Positions 1 through 6,709 of a DNA stretch of 36,859 nt are shown piece after piece. Below the pieces are notes generated by a model, which was given only the letters and a program-made list of their open reading frames with translations, made no database searches and had not been told where the DNA came from. The translations under genes were made by a program, and so were the position numbers. How positions within the stretch are numbered: the first letter of the stretch is position 1; the number at the start of each line of letters is the position of its first letter. This stretch comes from Bacillota bacterium (lineage in GTDB: Bacteria; Bacillota; Sulfobacillia; Sulfobacillales; Sulfobacillaceae), in assembly GCA_021792935.1 (NCBI GenBank), contig JAJYTS010000004.1:1-36859 (forward strand), written 5' to 3'.

Positions 1-2
1 GG

Positions 3-107
3 CTCGCGGAGGTGGTGGAGGTTGTCGACGACGGGGTTGAGGCGGTATACGACCTGACGGAACCCGTTACCCACGCCTTTTCCGCCAACGGGTTGGTGGT
101 TCACAAT
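3..107 (+). other. C-terminal splicing end of an intein inside nrdJ
   Basis: The translated segment ends AVYDLTEPVTHAFSANGLVVHN directly before Cys. This matches intein blocks F and G: VYDL...H.F.ANGLVVHN with the penultimate His, terminal Asn, and a +1 Cys nucleophile at 108-110. The +1 residue is also the catalytic Cys of the reductase, a well-known kind of intein insertion site in a conserved active-site loop. The N-terminal splicing blocks and any homing endonuclease lie left of the window, so its size and mobility cannot be judged. The terminal His-Asn and +1 Cys are intact, so splicing competence is plausible. Confidence 0.93.
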
Positions 108-1556
108 TGCGCCGAGCAGCCCCTGCCGGCGTGGGGTGTTTGCACTCTTGGCCACGTGAATCTGGCGGTATTCTATGATGAAAAGCGCCACGATGTGGAT
201 TGGGATGCTCTGCGCGTCACTGTGCGCATGGGCACCCGCTTCTTGGACGACATTGTCGATGCCACGCCGTACTTCTTTGACGAGAATTACGAGAATCAAC
301 AGCGAGAGCGGCGCATTGGGCTCGGAACTCTGGGGTTGGGAGAACTCCTGATCCGTTTGCGCCTGCGCTATGGCAGCCGCGAGTCGCTGGCGTTCATTGA
401 CAAGCTGTATCAGTTTATCGCCACGGAAGCTTACTTGTATGACGTGGAGCTTGCCAAGGAGAAAGGCGCGTTTCCAGCCTTTGACCAAGAAAAATATCTT
501 CAGAGCGGCTTCATGAGTCGGATGCCGGAGCAGGTACGGGATCAGATTCGTCAATATGGAACCCGCAATGTGACCATCTTAACCCAAGCGCCTACCGGCA
601 CCATCGGCAGCATGGTGGGCACCAGCACTGGCATAGAGCCGTTTTACGCCCTCACCTACTATCGCCAGTCTCGCTTGGGGTTTGACGAACAATACGTGCA
701 GGTGGCCCAGGAATGGCGAGATGCCCATGCAGACGAAGCGCTGCCGGGATACTTTGTGGGTGCCATGGATTTGACACCGGAAGAGCATGTGCAGGTGCAG
801 GCCGCCATTCAGCGGTGGACAGACTCCAGTATTTCCAAGACGGCGAATGCCCCCAGCACCTATACGCTGGAGGATACCGCCAAGCTTTATGAACTGGCTT
901 ATGATTTAGGCTGCAAAGGGGTCACCATCTATCGCGATCAAAGTCGCCAAGAGCAAGTGCTGCACCTGTCGGATAGTGACAAGGCCACGGAGCAAGCCAC
1001 CATACCGACGACCCCCGTCGATACGGGTGTGGACGTTGAAGTGTATCCTTTGCCAGCTCAGGTTAACGGCCGCACCTACCGCAAGGAAACTCCGGCTGGA
1101 ACGGCCCGGGTGGTCATTAATGAAGTGGACGGAAGCCCCTTTGAGGTGTTTATGCTGTTAGGACGCGCCGGATCGGAAGTGCAGTCCTTCATGGAGGCTT
1201 TAGGCCGCATCATTAGTCTGTATCTGCGCTCCAACGGCAACCTGAACGCCCGTCGTCGTTTGGAATTGGCGGCCGAACAGTTGCAGGGCATTGGCGGTGC
1301 CAATCAGATGGGATTTGGCGCGGGTCGGGTGTTGAGCGTGGTGGACGGCATCGGTAAACTCCTCGCCAGTTATCTCCATCAGGGCAAGGGAAATGCCACG
1401 GCCAGCGTGGCGGAGCCTCAAGTGGTGGCGACCACGAAACAAAAGCGGCGAGACGGGACACTTACCTATGACCTATGTCCGGAATGCGACGCCCCCAGCC
1501 TCATCTATGAAGAGGGCTGCCAGCACTGCACGGGATGCGGGTACTCGAAGTGTTGA
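3..1556 (+). CDS. nrdJ: Vitamin B12-dependent (class II) ribonucleotide reductase, C-terminal half, interrupted by an intein (5' partial)
   Basis: The enzyme reduces ribonucleotides to deoxyribonucleotides with adenosylcobalamin. The frame is open from the left edge, so the gene starts outside the window. The first ~35 codons are intein, and the reductase resumes at the Cys codon 108-110 with CAEQPLPAWGVCTLGHVNL, matching the family's NPCGEQP...CNLGSINL catalytic loop (catalytic Cys plus Glu two residues on). Further family motifs are APTGTIGSMVGTSTGIEP (about 590-640) and GCKGVTIYRDQSRQEQVL (about 910-965). A TSCPD-like domain with RTYRKETPAGTARVVI follows at about 1070-1400. The C-terminus CPECDAPSL...CQHCTGCGYSKC is the cysteine-rich tail that binds zinc or re-reduces the active site. 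The stop is TGA at 1554-1556. Class II is preferred because of this tail and TSCPD region; there is no sign of a separate small subunit here. Confidence in the family is high. Confidence 0.95.
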   Translation, partial: LAEVVEVVDDGVEAVYDLTEPVTHAFSANGLVVHNCAEQPLPAWGVCTLGHVNLAVFYDEKRHDVDWDALRVTVRMGTRFLDDIVDATPYFFDENYENQQRERRIGLGTLGLGELLIRLRLRYGSRESLAFIDKLYQFIATEAYLYDVELAKEKGAFPAFDQEKYLQSGFMSRMPEQVRDQIRQYGTRNVTILTQAPTGTIGSMVGTSTGIEPFYALTYYRQSRLGFDEQYVQVAQEWRDAHADEALPGYFVGAMDLTPEEHVQVQAAIQRWTDSSISKTANAPSTYTLEDTAKLYELAYDLGCKGVTIYRDQSRQEQVLHLSDSDKATEQATIPTTPVDTGVDVEVYPLPAQVNGRTYRKETPAGTARVVINEVDGSPFEVFMLLGRAGSEVQSFMEALGRIISLYLRSNGNLNARRRLELAAEQLQGIGGANQMGFGAGRVLSVVDGIGKLLASYLHQGKGNATASVAEPQVVATTKQKRRDGTLTYDLCPECDAPSLIYEEGCQHCTGCGYSKC

Positions 1557-1606
1557 TTGGGGTTGTCCTGAATATAGTCGGGAAATAGCAGAAATGCAGT
1601 CAGACA

Positions 1607-1648
1607 TTGCGGTGGGGATTTGTGTCCGTACACATTTCTCTGCCGCAA
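1607..1648. repeat. Imperfect inverted repeat downstream of nrdJ
   Basis: TTGCGG (1607-1612) pairs with CCGCAA (1643-1648), and inside it TGTGT (1621-1625) pairs with ACACA (1630-1634) around a CCGT loop, separated by symmetric internal loops. It lies 50 bp after the nrdJ stop. There is no T-run after it, so a terminator role is possible but weakly supported. Confidence 0.35.
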
Positions 1649-1679
1649 CTGTTCGAGGTCTTGAATGACTGATCCTGGG

Positions 1680-1709
1680 TTGAAGACCGTCGGAAAACAT
1701 TGCTATATT
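1680..1709 (+). promoter_or_regulatory. Sigma-A-type promoter candidate
   Basis: TTGAAG (1680-1685), an 18-bp spacer, then TATATT (1704-1709). A transcript would start near 1716, ahead of the AGGGA and TTG start of the short reading frame at 1751. Confidence 0.4.
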
Positions 1710-1750
1710 TGTCGTAAGCTGTGTGAATATCAATGATACGAGGGAACACT

Positions 1751-2004
1751 TTGACCACGATTACATGGGAATGGATTGCCCTTCCCGGGGATAATAAATT
1801 TAAAGGTATATGTCGGGATGGCGTTCCCTTGCACCGTCCTAATCAGTGGTTATGGGCGAAGCTGCAGGAAGGTAGCCCCAATACGGCGTTGAATTAGAAG
1901 CATTTGCCAACCATTCTGTCGCGATTAACCCTGTTGTCACCACTAGTGCTGTGGACGAAGTGATACGCGATGGGCCAGCATTCTTGTTCGCCCCCGAGAG
2001 CTGA
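1751..2004 (+). pseudogene. Frameshifted remnant of a small gene, possibly the front of a recombinase
   Basis: A 48-codon frame starts at TTG 1751, eight bases after AGGGA, and reads TITWEWIALPGDNKFKGICR...RPNQWLWAKLQEGSPNTALN before TAG at 1895-1897. From about 1885 the +1-shifted frame continues in a coding-like way (GVELEAFANHSVAINPVV... to TGA at 2002-2004). The simplest reading is one gene broken by a frameshift near 1882. The SPNTA end vaguely resembles the opening of the SAM-like core-binding domain of tyrosine recombinases; that is a guess. It could also be an intact 48-residue peptide gene, since it has a promoter candidate. The protein is not recognised. Confidence 0.35.
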
Positions 2005-2044
2005 TCGTTCGTTATGCAAACGAATCCTTAGGTCCCCGGAGGTA

Positions 2045-2074
2045 TAACAAAACCCCCGCATTTTGTCGCGGAGG
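2045..2074 (-). terminator. Rho-independent terminator of the 2091-2600 gene
   Basis: On the minus strand CCTCCGC and GCGGGGG form a 7-bp stem (with one G-T pair) around an 8-base loop, followed by TTTTGTT. It lies 17 bp past the stop of the secreted-protein gene. Confidence 0.8.
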
Positions 2075-2090
2075 TCGTGTGTTTTACGGG

Positions 2091-2600
2091 TTAGTGTGCC
2101 AATCTCCTCCGCAAAAGCAACGCTGCCCCGATGCCGAGAACGGGGATGGCGGCGGTGAACGGGACTTCCGGGAGCTGGCCGTAAGGTAGCGGCTGCAACG
2201 GCACACTGTTGCCGACGGTTTGCGTGCCGATGGATTCTTGCGTCCCCTCAAGCACACGAAGCGCCGTGGCATCCGGGTTTACGGCGACCGCAACGCCCGC
2301 ATTGGCCACGTTGAATAAAATCGTTCCGACCTGCCCGTCGTACCACGGGTTGGGTGGCGATTGCGTGATGCGATATTCTTGTGCGACCTTCCACGTTCCC
2401 CCTACTTCGTCTTCAAATGTGACGTAGACCGTCTCGGTGGACGAGATTCCAGAGACCTTGACATTGACATAGCCGCCGCTGACGGGGCTGACATATTCGA
2501 TGGTCGGGTTAAATGTGGTGGCCGCAAACGCCGAGCCGCCCGCCAAGAGTAAACTAGCCGCTACCGCGCTCGACAGGCCGATCGTGACAAGTCCTTTCAT
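2091..2600 (-). CDS. Secreted protein with signal peptide and C-terminal membrane anchor, function unknown
   Basis: A 169-residue protein. The ATG at 2600-2598 is chosen because AAAGGAGG lies 7 bases upstream; the frame continues further upstream only through transposase debris. Residues 1-27 are a Sec signal peptide ending SAFA before ATT. The middle (about 30-135) is a beta-rich extracellular domain with VSPVSGGYVNVKVSGI and YVTFEDEVGG, of the Ig/fibronectin-like kind by appearance only. The end reads QLPEVPFTAAIPVLGIGAAL followed by LLRRRLAH: a short LP-containing motif, a hydrophobic segment, then a basic tail. That is the layout of a cell-wall sorting or tail-anchor signal, though LPEVP is not a standard LPxTG. 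A terminator follows. The gene appears monocistronic. Confidence 0.75.
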   Translation of the reverse strand: MKGLVTIGLSSAVAASLLLAGGSAFAATTFNPTIEYVSPVSGGYVNVKVSGISSTETVYVTFEDEVGGTWKVAQEYRITQSPPNPWYDGQVGTILFNVANAGVAVAVNPDATALRVLEGTQESIGTQTVGNSVPLQPLPYGQLPEVPFTAAIPVLGIGAALLLRRRLAH

Positions 2601-2761
2601 GCCGATCCTCCTTTGAATTTCCTGCGCGCAGGAAGGCCCAGTAACCTGAAAAATGTTCTTTAGCCCAAGTGTACGTCCGAGCCACCATGCGGTCAGTCTC
2701 GTTTCGCATCTCACCGTGGGCTCAAGATCGGATGCCGCGCCCAACCCGCGGCGTCCAGTAT

Positions 2762-3050
2762 CGTTGGAACCGGGCCCGACTCTTATATTGGTTCTTTTCC
2801 AGCGATACTCCTGAAGTCCGGCCAGAAAGGCCTTGGGATGGGATCCCGCCCGCGTCTTTTGGTAGTCATACAACACCACCGCGGGTCCCTCGCGGCCGAT
2901 TCGATACAGCCCCAGATAGGATTTCGCCTCCGGAGTCAGGCCGTCTTGCTGGAGGACTTGCACGGTCGTGCCATCCGCTTGCAAAATTATGCCGCCGTAG
3001 CTCCTGGATTCCTCACGGCCCACGGCGAGGATTGTGTCAGCGCTATCCAA
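2762..3050 (-). mobile_element. IS66-family transposase relic
   Basis: The minus-strand reading ILQADGTTVQVLQQDG...SYLGLYRIGREGPAVVLYDY then QKTRAGSHPKAFLAGLQEY matches the catalytic core of IS66 transposases (HADETPVQVL...YMWLYR...VVLYDYQPTRAGSHP..FL.GF.GYL). After LQEYRWKRTN the conserved DGYAGY...GCWAHARRKF stretch is missing and the reading becomes unrelated, so a frameshift or deletion destroyed the gene. No N-terminal half, partner orf or terminal repeats are visible. The frame runs on without a stop into the secreted-protein gene, so naive gene calling would fuse the two. Confidence 0.8.
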
Positions 3051-3259
3051 AGAAAAAAAGCATTATACGCGACTTGAGAGAGGTGGCTCATCACATGGGG
3101 GTGTTGGGCAGCCACGGCGCACGATGACAGGGCGCCAGCACGCCTGCTATCCATAGTGGGCATCGACGGAAGAACGACCTCAACTACACGAGATATAACA
3201 TGAGTCGTATCCAAGCCCTTCTTATCGACGGGTTGGGACCGCCCACCTAGGCGGGGCGA

Positions 3260-3302
3260 TTGACATTAATCCCCACTAAGACTAGACTAAACTAAGTCTA
3301 GT
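3260..3302 (+). promoter_or_regulatory. Promoter and autoregulatory operator of the toxin-antitoxin operon
   Basis: TTGACA (3260-3265), a 17-bp spacer, then TAGACT (3283-3288). A perfect 8-bp inverted repeat, ACTAGACT (3281-3288) and AGTCTAGT (3295-3302) with a 6-bp spacer, covers the -10 box and the expected start site. This is the arrangement expected for repression by a Phd-type antitoxin, which in known systems represses its own operon. Confidence 0.75.
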
Positions 3303-3319
3303 AATTCGAGGTGACTTGG

Positions 3320-3562
3320 GTGAAGTCCGTTAACATTCATGAGGCAAAAACCCACCTGTCGCGGCTTCTTGATGAAGTGAGTCGAGGCGAGGAAGTAACG
3401 ATTGCCAAGGCGGGCAAGCCCATTGCGCGGCTAGTTCCGGTATCGACCTCGCGGCCAACCCGTACACCGGGATTTTTACGTGGAAAGATCCGTTTTTCCG
3501 ATGATTTCGATGCGCCGTTGCCCGACGACGTGCAAAGGAGCTTTGAAGGGGCCGACGAGTGA
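3320..3562 (+). CDS. Phd/YefM-type antitoxin
   Basis: An 80-residue protein beginning VKSVNIHEAKTHLSRLLDEV followed by SRGEEVTIAKAGKPIARLVP, the standard N-terminal DNA-binding fold of the Phd/YefM (prevent-host-death) family. The C-terminal part (GKIRFSDDFDAPLPDDV) should be the toxin-neutralising region. The GTG at 3320 is preferred over the upstream in-frame GTG at 3311 because GAGGTG lies a proper distance before it and homologues start MKxVNIHEAK. The stop TGA overlaps the toxin's ATG (TGATG). It likely binds the inverted repeat at 3281-3302 and, with the toxin, represses the operon. Confidence 0.9.
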   Translation: MKSVNIHEAKTHLSRLLDEVSRGEEVTIAKAGKPIARLVPVSTSRPTRTPGFLRGKIRFSDDFDAPLPDDVQRSFEGADE

Positions 3563-3939
3563 TGCTGTTGCTCGATACGCATATCTACTTATGGTATCTG
3601 ATCGATTCGCCACGTATTACACGAGAGATTTCCGAGCAGATTTCGGAAGCCGACGTGGTTCTTGTGAGTGCGGCCTCCATTTGGGAAGCTGCCATCAAAA
3701 TCGGTCTAGGGAAACTAGATGCTAAGATTTCCGACCTCGTTAAGGGAATCGAGGCCAGCGGATTTTCGGAGCTGCCCGTGAGCGCCGCGGACGCGAGCCT
3801 GGTAGCGAGCCTACCGCCCATTCATACTGATCCGTTTGACCGGCTACTCGTTGCTCAAGCTCTGGCTGGCCCGTTTCGCCTACTCACCGCTGACGCGACC
3901 GTGGCCAGATACTCGGACGTGGTCCAGCTGGTGACGTAA
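3562..3939 (+). CDS. PIN-domain ribonuclease toxin (VapC-like)
   Basis: A 125-residue PIN-domain protein, the usual size for the family. It starts MLLLDTHIYLWYL (first catalytic Asp), then SAASIWEAAIK (Glu), then HTDPFDRLLVAQA (Asp) and LLTADATV (fourth acidic residue). All four metal-binding acids are therefore present, and activity as an Mg-dependent endoribonuclease acting on tRNA or other RNA is expected from the family. The start overlaps the antitoxin stop by one base, so the pair is translationally coupled. The pairing of Phd with PIN is common. It was probably acquired in the same accessory strip as the IS66 relic. Confidence 0.9.
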   Translation: MLLLDTHIYLWYLIDSPRITREISEQISEADVVLVSAASIWEAAIKIGLGKLDAKISDLVKGIEASGFSELPVSAADASLVASLPPIHTDPFDRLLVAQALAGPFRLLTADATVARYSDVVQLVT

Positions 3940-4103
3940 TATTAAGTTCACAGTTGGCGGGGTTGGTGGCGGGGCCGTGAAGCGTTACTTTCGAATGCGA
4001 CCACAAACTCCTCGGTGGCTGTATCGTATTGAGATAAACCGTTTGTGTTGGTGCACAAATTTCTTGCTACTCGACTTAAGACCAGCGGGGATGGCACCAA
4101 GAA

Positions 4104-4728
4104 TTGCCGCGTCGTTTGCATCAGCGACAGGGGACGGCCCTTCCATGGCAGGGGATTGCCGCGGGAGTCCTGGTCTTGGCCTCAGGCGTTGGTGTAGGAA
4201 CCTCAATGTGGCAGGCGGCTCAAAGCCCAGATGAACGTGCGACAATGGCTGCGCCCGTTCCGCTATTTTTGGCCGCCCAAGCGAGCCCTGTGATCGTCGA
4301 TGCCAGCAAGGCACTGGGATCGCATCCCGGGATTCCTCTTGAAGCCCCGCAAGCCTTGCCGACACAAAGCCCACGACGACCTTAGCGGCTCCCTGGCGGC
4401 GGCCAGTCTGCGCTGGACCGCGAGCGCATGGCGCCTGGTCGTCAATGCCCCCTCGATTCGGATGGCGCGCCAAGAATCCCGACAACTCGCCGACCGTCTT
4501 GAATCCCTGTCCTTACCCCGACCGACTACGGGTGGCTATCTCATGGTGAACAGCACGTCCAGTGTGACTGCCCAAGGAAAGCCGCGCATCGCGACGGAGG
4601 TGGTGATTACCTGGAATCGTGGCCTGACGGTTTATCAAGTCACCACCTATTCCGATGTGCGGCAACGGATGGCCACGGCCTTAGCCATCGCGCATTCCAT
4701 GCATCTCTACGAGTCGGCCCGATCCTAG
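4104..4728 (+). pseudogene. Frameshifted gene for an N-terminally membrane-anchored protein
   Basis: From TTG 4104 the frame encodes a basic start, one membrane segment (GIAAGVLVLASGVGVGTSMW) and a Pro/Ala-rich linker, ending at TAG 4383-4385. The next frame then continues with folded-domain character: LRWTASAWRLVVNAPSIRM, QLADRLESLSLP, TGGYLMVNSTSSVT and RIATEVVITWNRGLTVYQVT, to TAG 4726-4728. A single frameshift near 4380 would join both into a ~208-residue protein with a membrane anchor and an extracellular domain. I do not recognise the family. The downstream half may still be translated. A lipoprotein gene follows 67 bp later and may share the transcript. Confidence 0.5.
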
Positions 4729-4795
4729 GAGTTCTCGGGTGTGTGACTTATCACAGTTCCCCGGCGTTATACCAGAGGAAGGAGACGGATATACC

Positions 4796-5524
4796 GTGAT
4801 CATACAACGTACTTTAATATCATCGGCAATGATTGTCGGAATGCTCCTCTTATCGGGCTGCGGCGTCGCGACCCACGTGGCAACGCCTTCACCCAGCTCG
4901 GGAGTCCCCACATCCCCATCGAACAGGTCTGGCCCGCCGTCAACGAGGGCGAGTGCCTCCAATAATCTCGCGGCTGGTGCCAGCCAGTCGCCTCCCCCGA
5001 GCTCATCGGCCACCCCCACATCGTCGCCACCGGCACCCGCCCCGTCCTCCTCACCGTCGCCAACTAGTCTCACGCCGGTGTTTACCGGAAAACACATGCA
5101 GCGGTATGTTGGGAGCCCAATACCGTCGGCGCTATCCCCTGGATTTGTCGCCAATCATTTGACGTTCTCACCGCGTACTTACCCATCGGTCGAAGGCTTT
5201 TCCGGAATACTGCGTGGGCACCCCTTTATCTTGGACATTTATCATGAAGCGGCCGTCGGACTGTTTGTCGGTCTTCGCTACAATGGCCAGCCCGTATATT
5301 TTGCGGCCGGTCCGGCTCCGGTCTTTGACGTCTTGAATTTTACGGGCACCGACGTGGTGTTTGGGACGCCCTCTGCCGGCGCGTATATGGCCCTGAACCT
5401 TATCACCGGGCATCCGATCGTCAACCTGCAGCAAGTTGTGCCCTTAAAAGGATACACCGGCCTGATGGCGCCGGATCACATTCTCGGAGTGCCGAACACG
5501 AATTGGCCGGTCACCGTGCCTTAG
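4796..5524 (+). CDS. Putative lipoprotein with Ser/Pro/Thr-rich linker
   Basis: A 242-residue protein. GTG 4796 is chosen because GGAAGGAGA lies upstream and it places the signal peptide properly: IIQRTLISSAMIVGMLLLSGC, with lipobox LLSGC. The lipidated Cys is followed by about 75 residues dominated by Ser, Pro, Thr and Ala, a flexible surface linker. The C-terminal ~145 residues look globular (FVANHLTFSPRTY, GHPFILDIYHEAAVGLFVGL, PAPVFDVLNFTGTDVVFG). No family is recognised. The linker is low-complexity, and the third-position C bias there is strong. It likely faces the outside of the membrane. The neighbour upstream is also membrane-anchored, so a shared envelope role is possible. Confidence 0.75.
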   Translation: MIIQRTLISSAMIVGMLLLSGCGVATHVATPSPSSGVPTSPSNRSGPPSTRASASNNLAAGASQSPPPSSSATPTSSPPAPAPSSSPSPTSLTPVFTGKHMQRYVGSPIPSALSPGFVANHLTFSPRTYPSVEGFSGILRGHPFILDIYHEAAVGLFVGLRYNGQPVYFAAGPAPVFDVLNFTGTDVVFGTPSAGAYMALNLITGHPIVNLQQVVPLKGYTGLMAPDHILGVPNTNWPVTVP

Positions 5525-6121
5525 GACGGGGCTTGTCGGCACTGGGTCGGACGGCCCAAATGAATGTCTCCCCACGCAGCCTCTCATGATTTTTGCCGGA
5601 TGGATGCTCGGGATGCCGGTATTCCGTATAAGAAACGGCCATTTTCACCTATCGTCTTTCCCTCCCCCTACGGAATGGGTAAAAGCTTCCGAAACTCGCC
5701 ACGCCGTCGGCGATTTGTGGCCGCGATAGGGACGCTTGGCGGATTATTGGATTGACATTTCGGCGAAAACTTTTTACGTTGTAACTAAAGGGGGGGCGCC
5801 GATTATGGACCATCTCATGGCGTTGCTTCGTGCCGGTAGGCAGAGCCACCGTGTATGGCCACGCGGTGATCATGGCTGCACTCCTCTATCCACAATCCCA
5901 GGTTACCGTTGGAAATCCCGACCGAGTCGCGGGGATCCCACCCTGCACGCGTAACATCCCGTCTGTCGTCGAAATCATTAGGGAATAGCACCGACCTCGC
6001 TGCCGCGATTGCGGGAGTGGTACTGGTCGTGGGTGCATGCAGCACCCGGGATTAGTGCCGGGCATCGGACCTACGCGCCGACCATTCGGTGCCCGCGCCT
6101 TATGCGTGGAGGGAGATACTC
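5525..6121. other. Intergenic stretch, mostly decayed
   Basis: No intact gene is seen. The region holds a TTGACA (5752-5757) with only a poor -10 (TACGTT, 17 bp on) and the coding relic described at 5736-6054. The last bases carry the GGAGGGAG binding site of the FMN reductase gene. Confidence 0.5.
5736..6054 (+). pseudogene. Possible coding relic with two frameshifts
   Basis: Three successive frames look coding. LADYWIDISAKTFYVVTKGG through PIMDHLMALLRAG is read from 5736. Then VPVGRATVYGHAVIMAALLY and VTVGNPDRVAGIPPC, up to VVEIIRE, follow in the next frame to TAG near 5987. Then STDLAAAIAGVVLVVGACST in another frame runs to TAG at about 6052. The product is not recognised. Support is only the protein-like composition, so it may be chance. 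Confidence 0.25.
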
Positions 6122-6709
6122 ATGCTAGAATTCTTGGTCATTGTGGGATCGACCCGGCGAGGACGCCGGGGCCGCGTCATTGCGGATTGGTTTATGGATC
6201 ACGCCTGTCGTCTCGGGCGGGCACACTGGACGTTGGTAGACTTAGCGGAACTCCGCTTGCCGTGCCTTGATTTTGAGTATGTATCCAGCTCTGATGAACC
6301 CCATCCCGTTGAGGCTGTCAACCAGTGGAAAGCGCTGGTCGGCGACAGTGATGGATTTGTGTGGGTCACCCCCGAGTACAATCACGGTTATCCGGCCCCG
6401 CTTAAGAACGCCCTGGACCATGTCTATGATGAGTGGCACCGCAAGCCAGTAGCCATTGTCTCGTACGGCGGAGCGGCAGGTGGGGCCCGAGCGGCGGAAC
6501 AGCTCCGGCTAGTGGCCTGTGAACTGCACATGGCGCCCATTCAAGCAGCCCTTGTCATTCCTTCGATTCAACAGCGGCTGGCCGACGATCCAGTAGCGGG
6601 CCTGCGTGATAGTCAGGAACACGTCGCCAGTCTTGTCAACGAGTTGGTCTGGTGGGCGGTGACGCTCAAACAAGGGCGTCGGCGTTCCTTGGAAGGGCCG
6701 GCAACATGA
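6122..6709 (+). CDS. NADPH-dependent FMN reductase family protein
   Basis: A 195-residue flavodoxin-fold reductase that would pass electrons from NAD(P)H to FMN or to quinone/azo/metal substrates. The start MLEFLVIVGSTRRGRRG contains the FMN phosphate-binding loop GSTRxGRxG, and TPEYNHGYPAPLKNALDHVY is the second family signature. VSYGGAAGGARAAEQLR matches the third conserved stretch. ATG 6122 is chosen over the upstream in-frame start because GGAGGGAG lies eight bases before it and the fold starts immediately. The stop overlaps the start of the MFS gene (ATGATGA), so the two are translationally coupled. Confidence 0.9.
   Translation: MLEFLVIVGSTRRGRRGRVIADWFMDHACRLGRAHWTLVDLAELRLPCLDFEYVSSSDEPHPVEAVNQWKALVGDSDGFVWVTPEYNHGYPAPLKNALDHVYDEWHRKPVAIVSYGGAAGGARAAEQLRLVACELHMAPIQAALVIPSIQQRLADDPVAGLRDSQEHVASLVNELVWWAVTLKQGRRRSLEGPAT

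Noticed and set aside
2669-3127. 152-codon plus-strand frame
   Set aside because: Lies antisense to the IS66 relic, arginine/proline-rich composition, no ribosome site.
3985-4485. 166-codon minus-strand frame
   Set aside because: Antisense shadow of the frameshifted membrane-protein gene; composition not protein-like.
4681-5154. 157-codon minus-strand frame
   Set aside because: Produced by the antisense of the Ser/Pro-rich linker (Gly/Asp/Glu-rich shadow).
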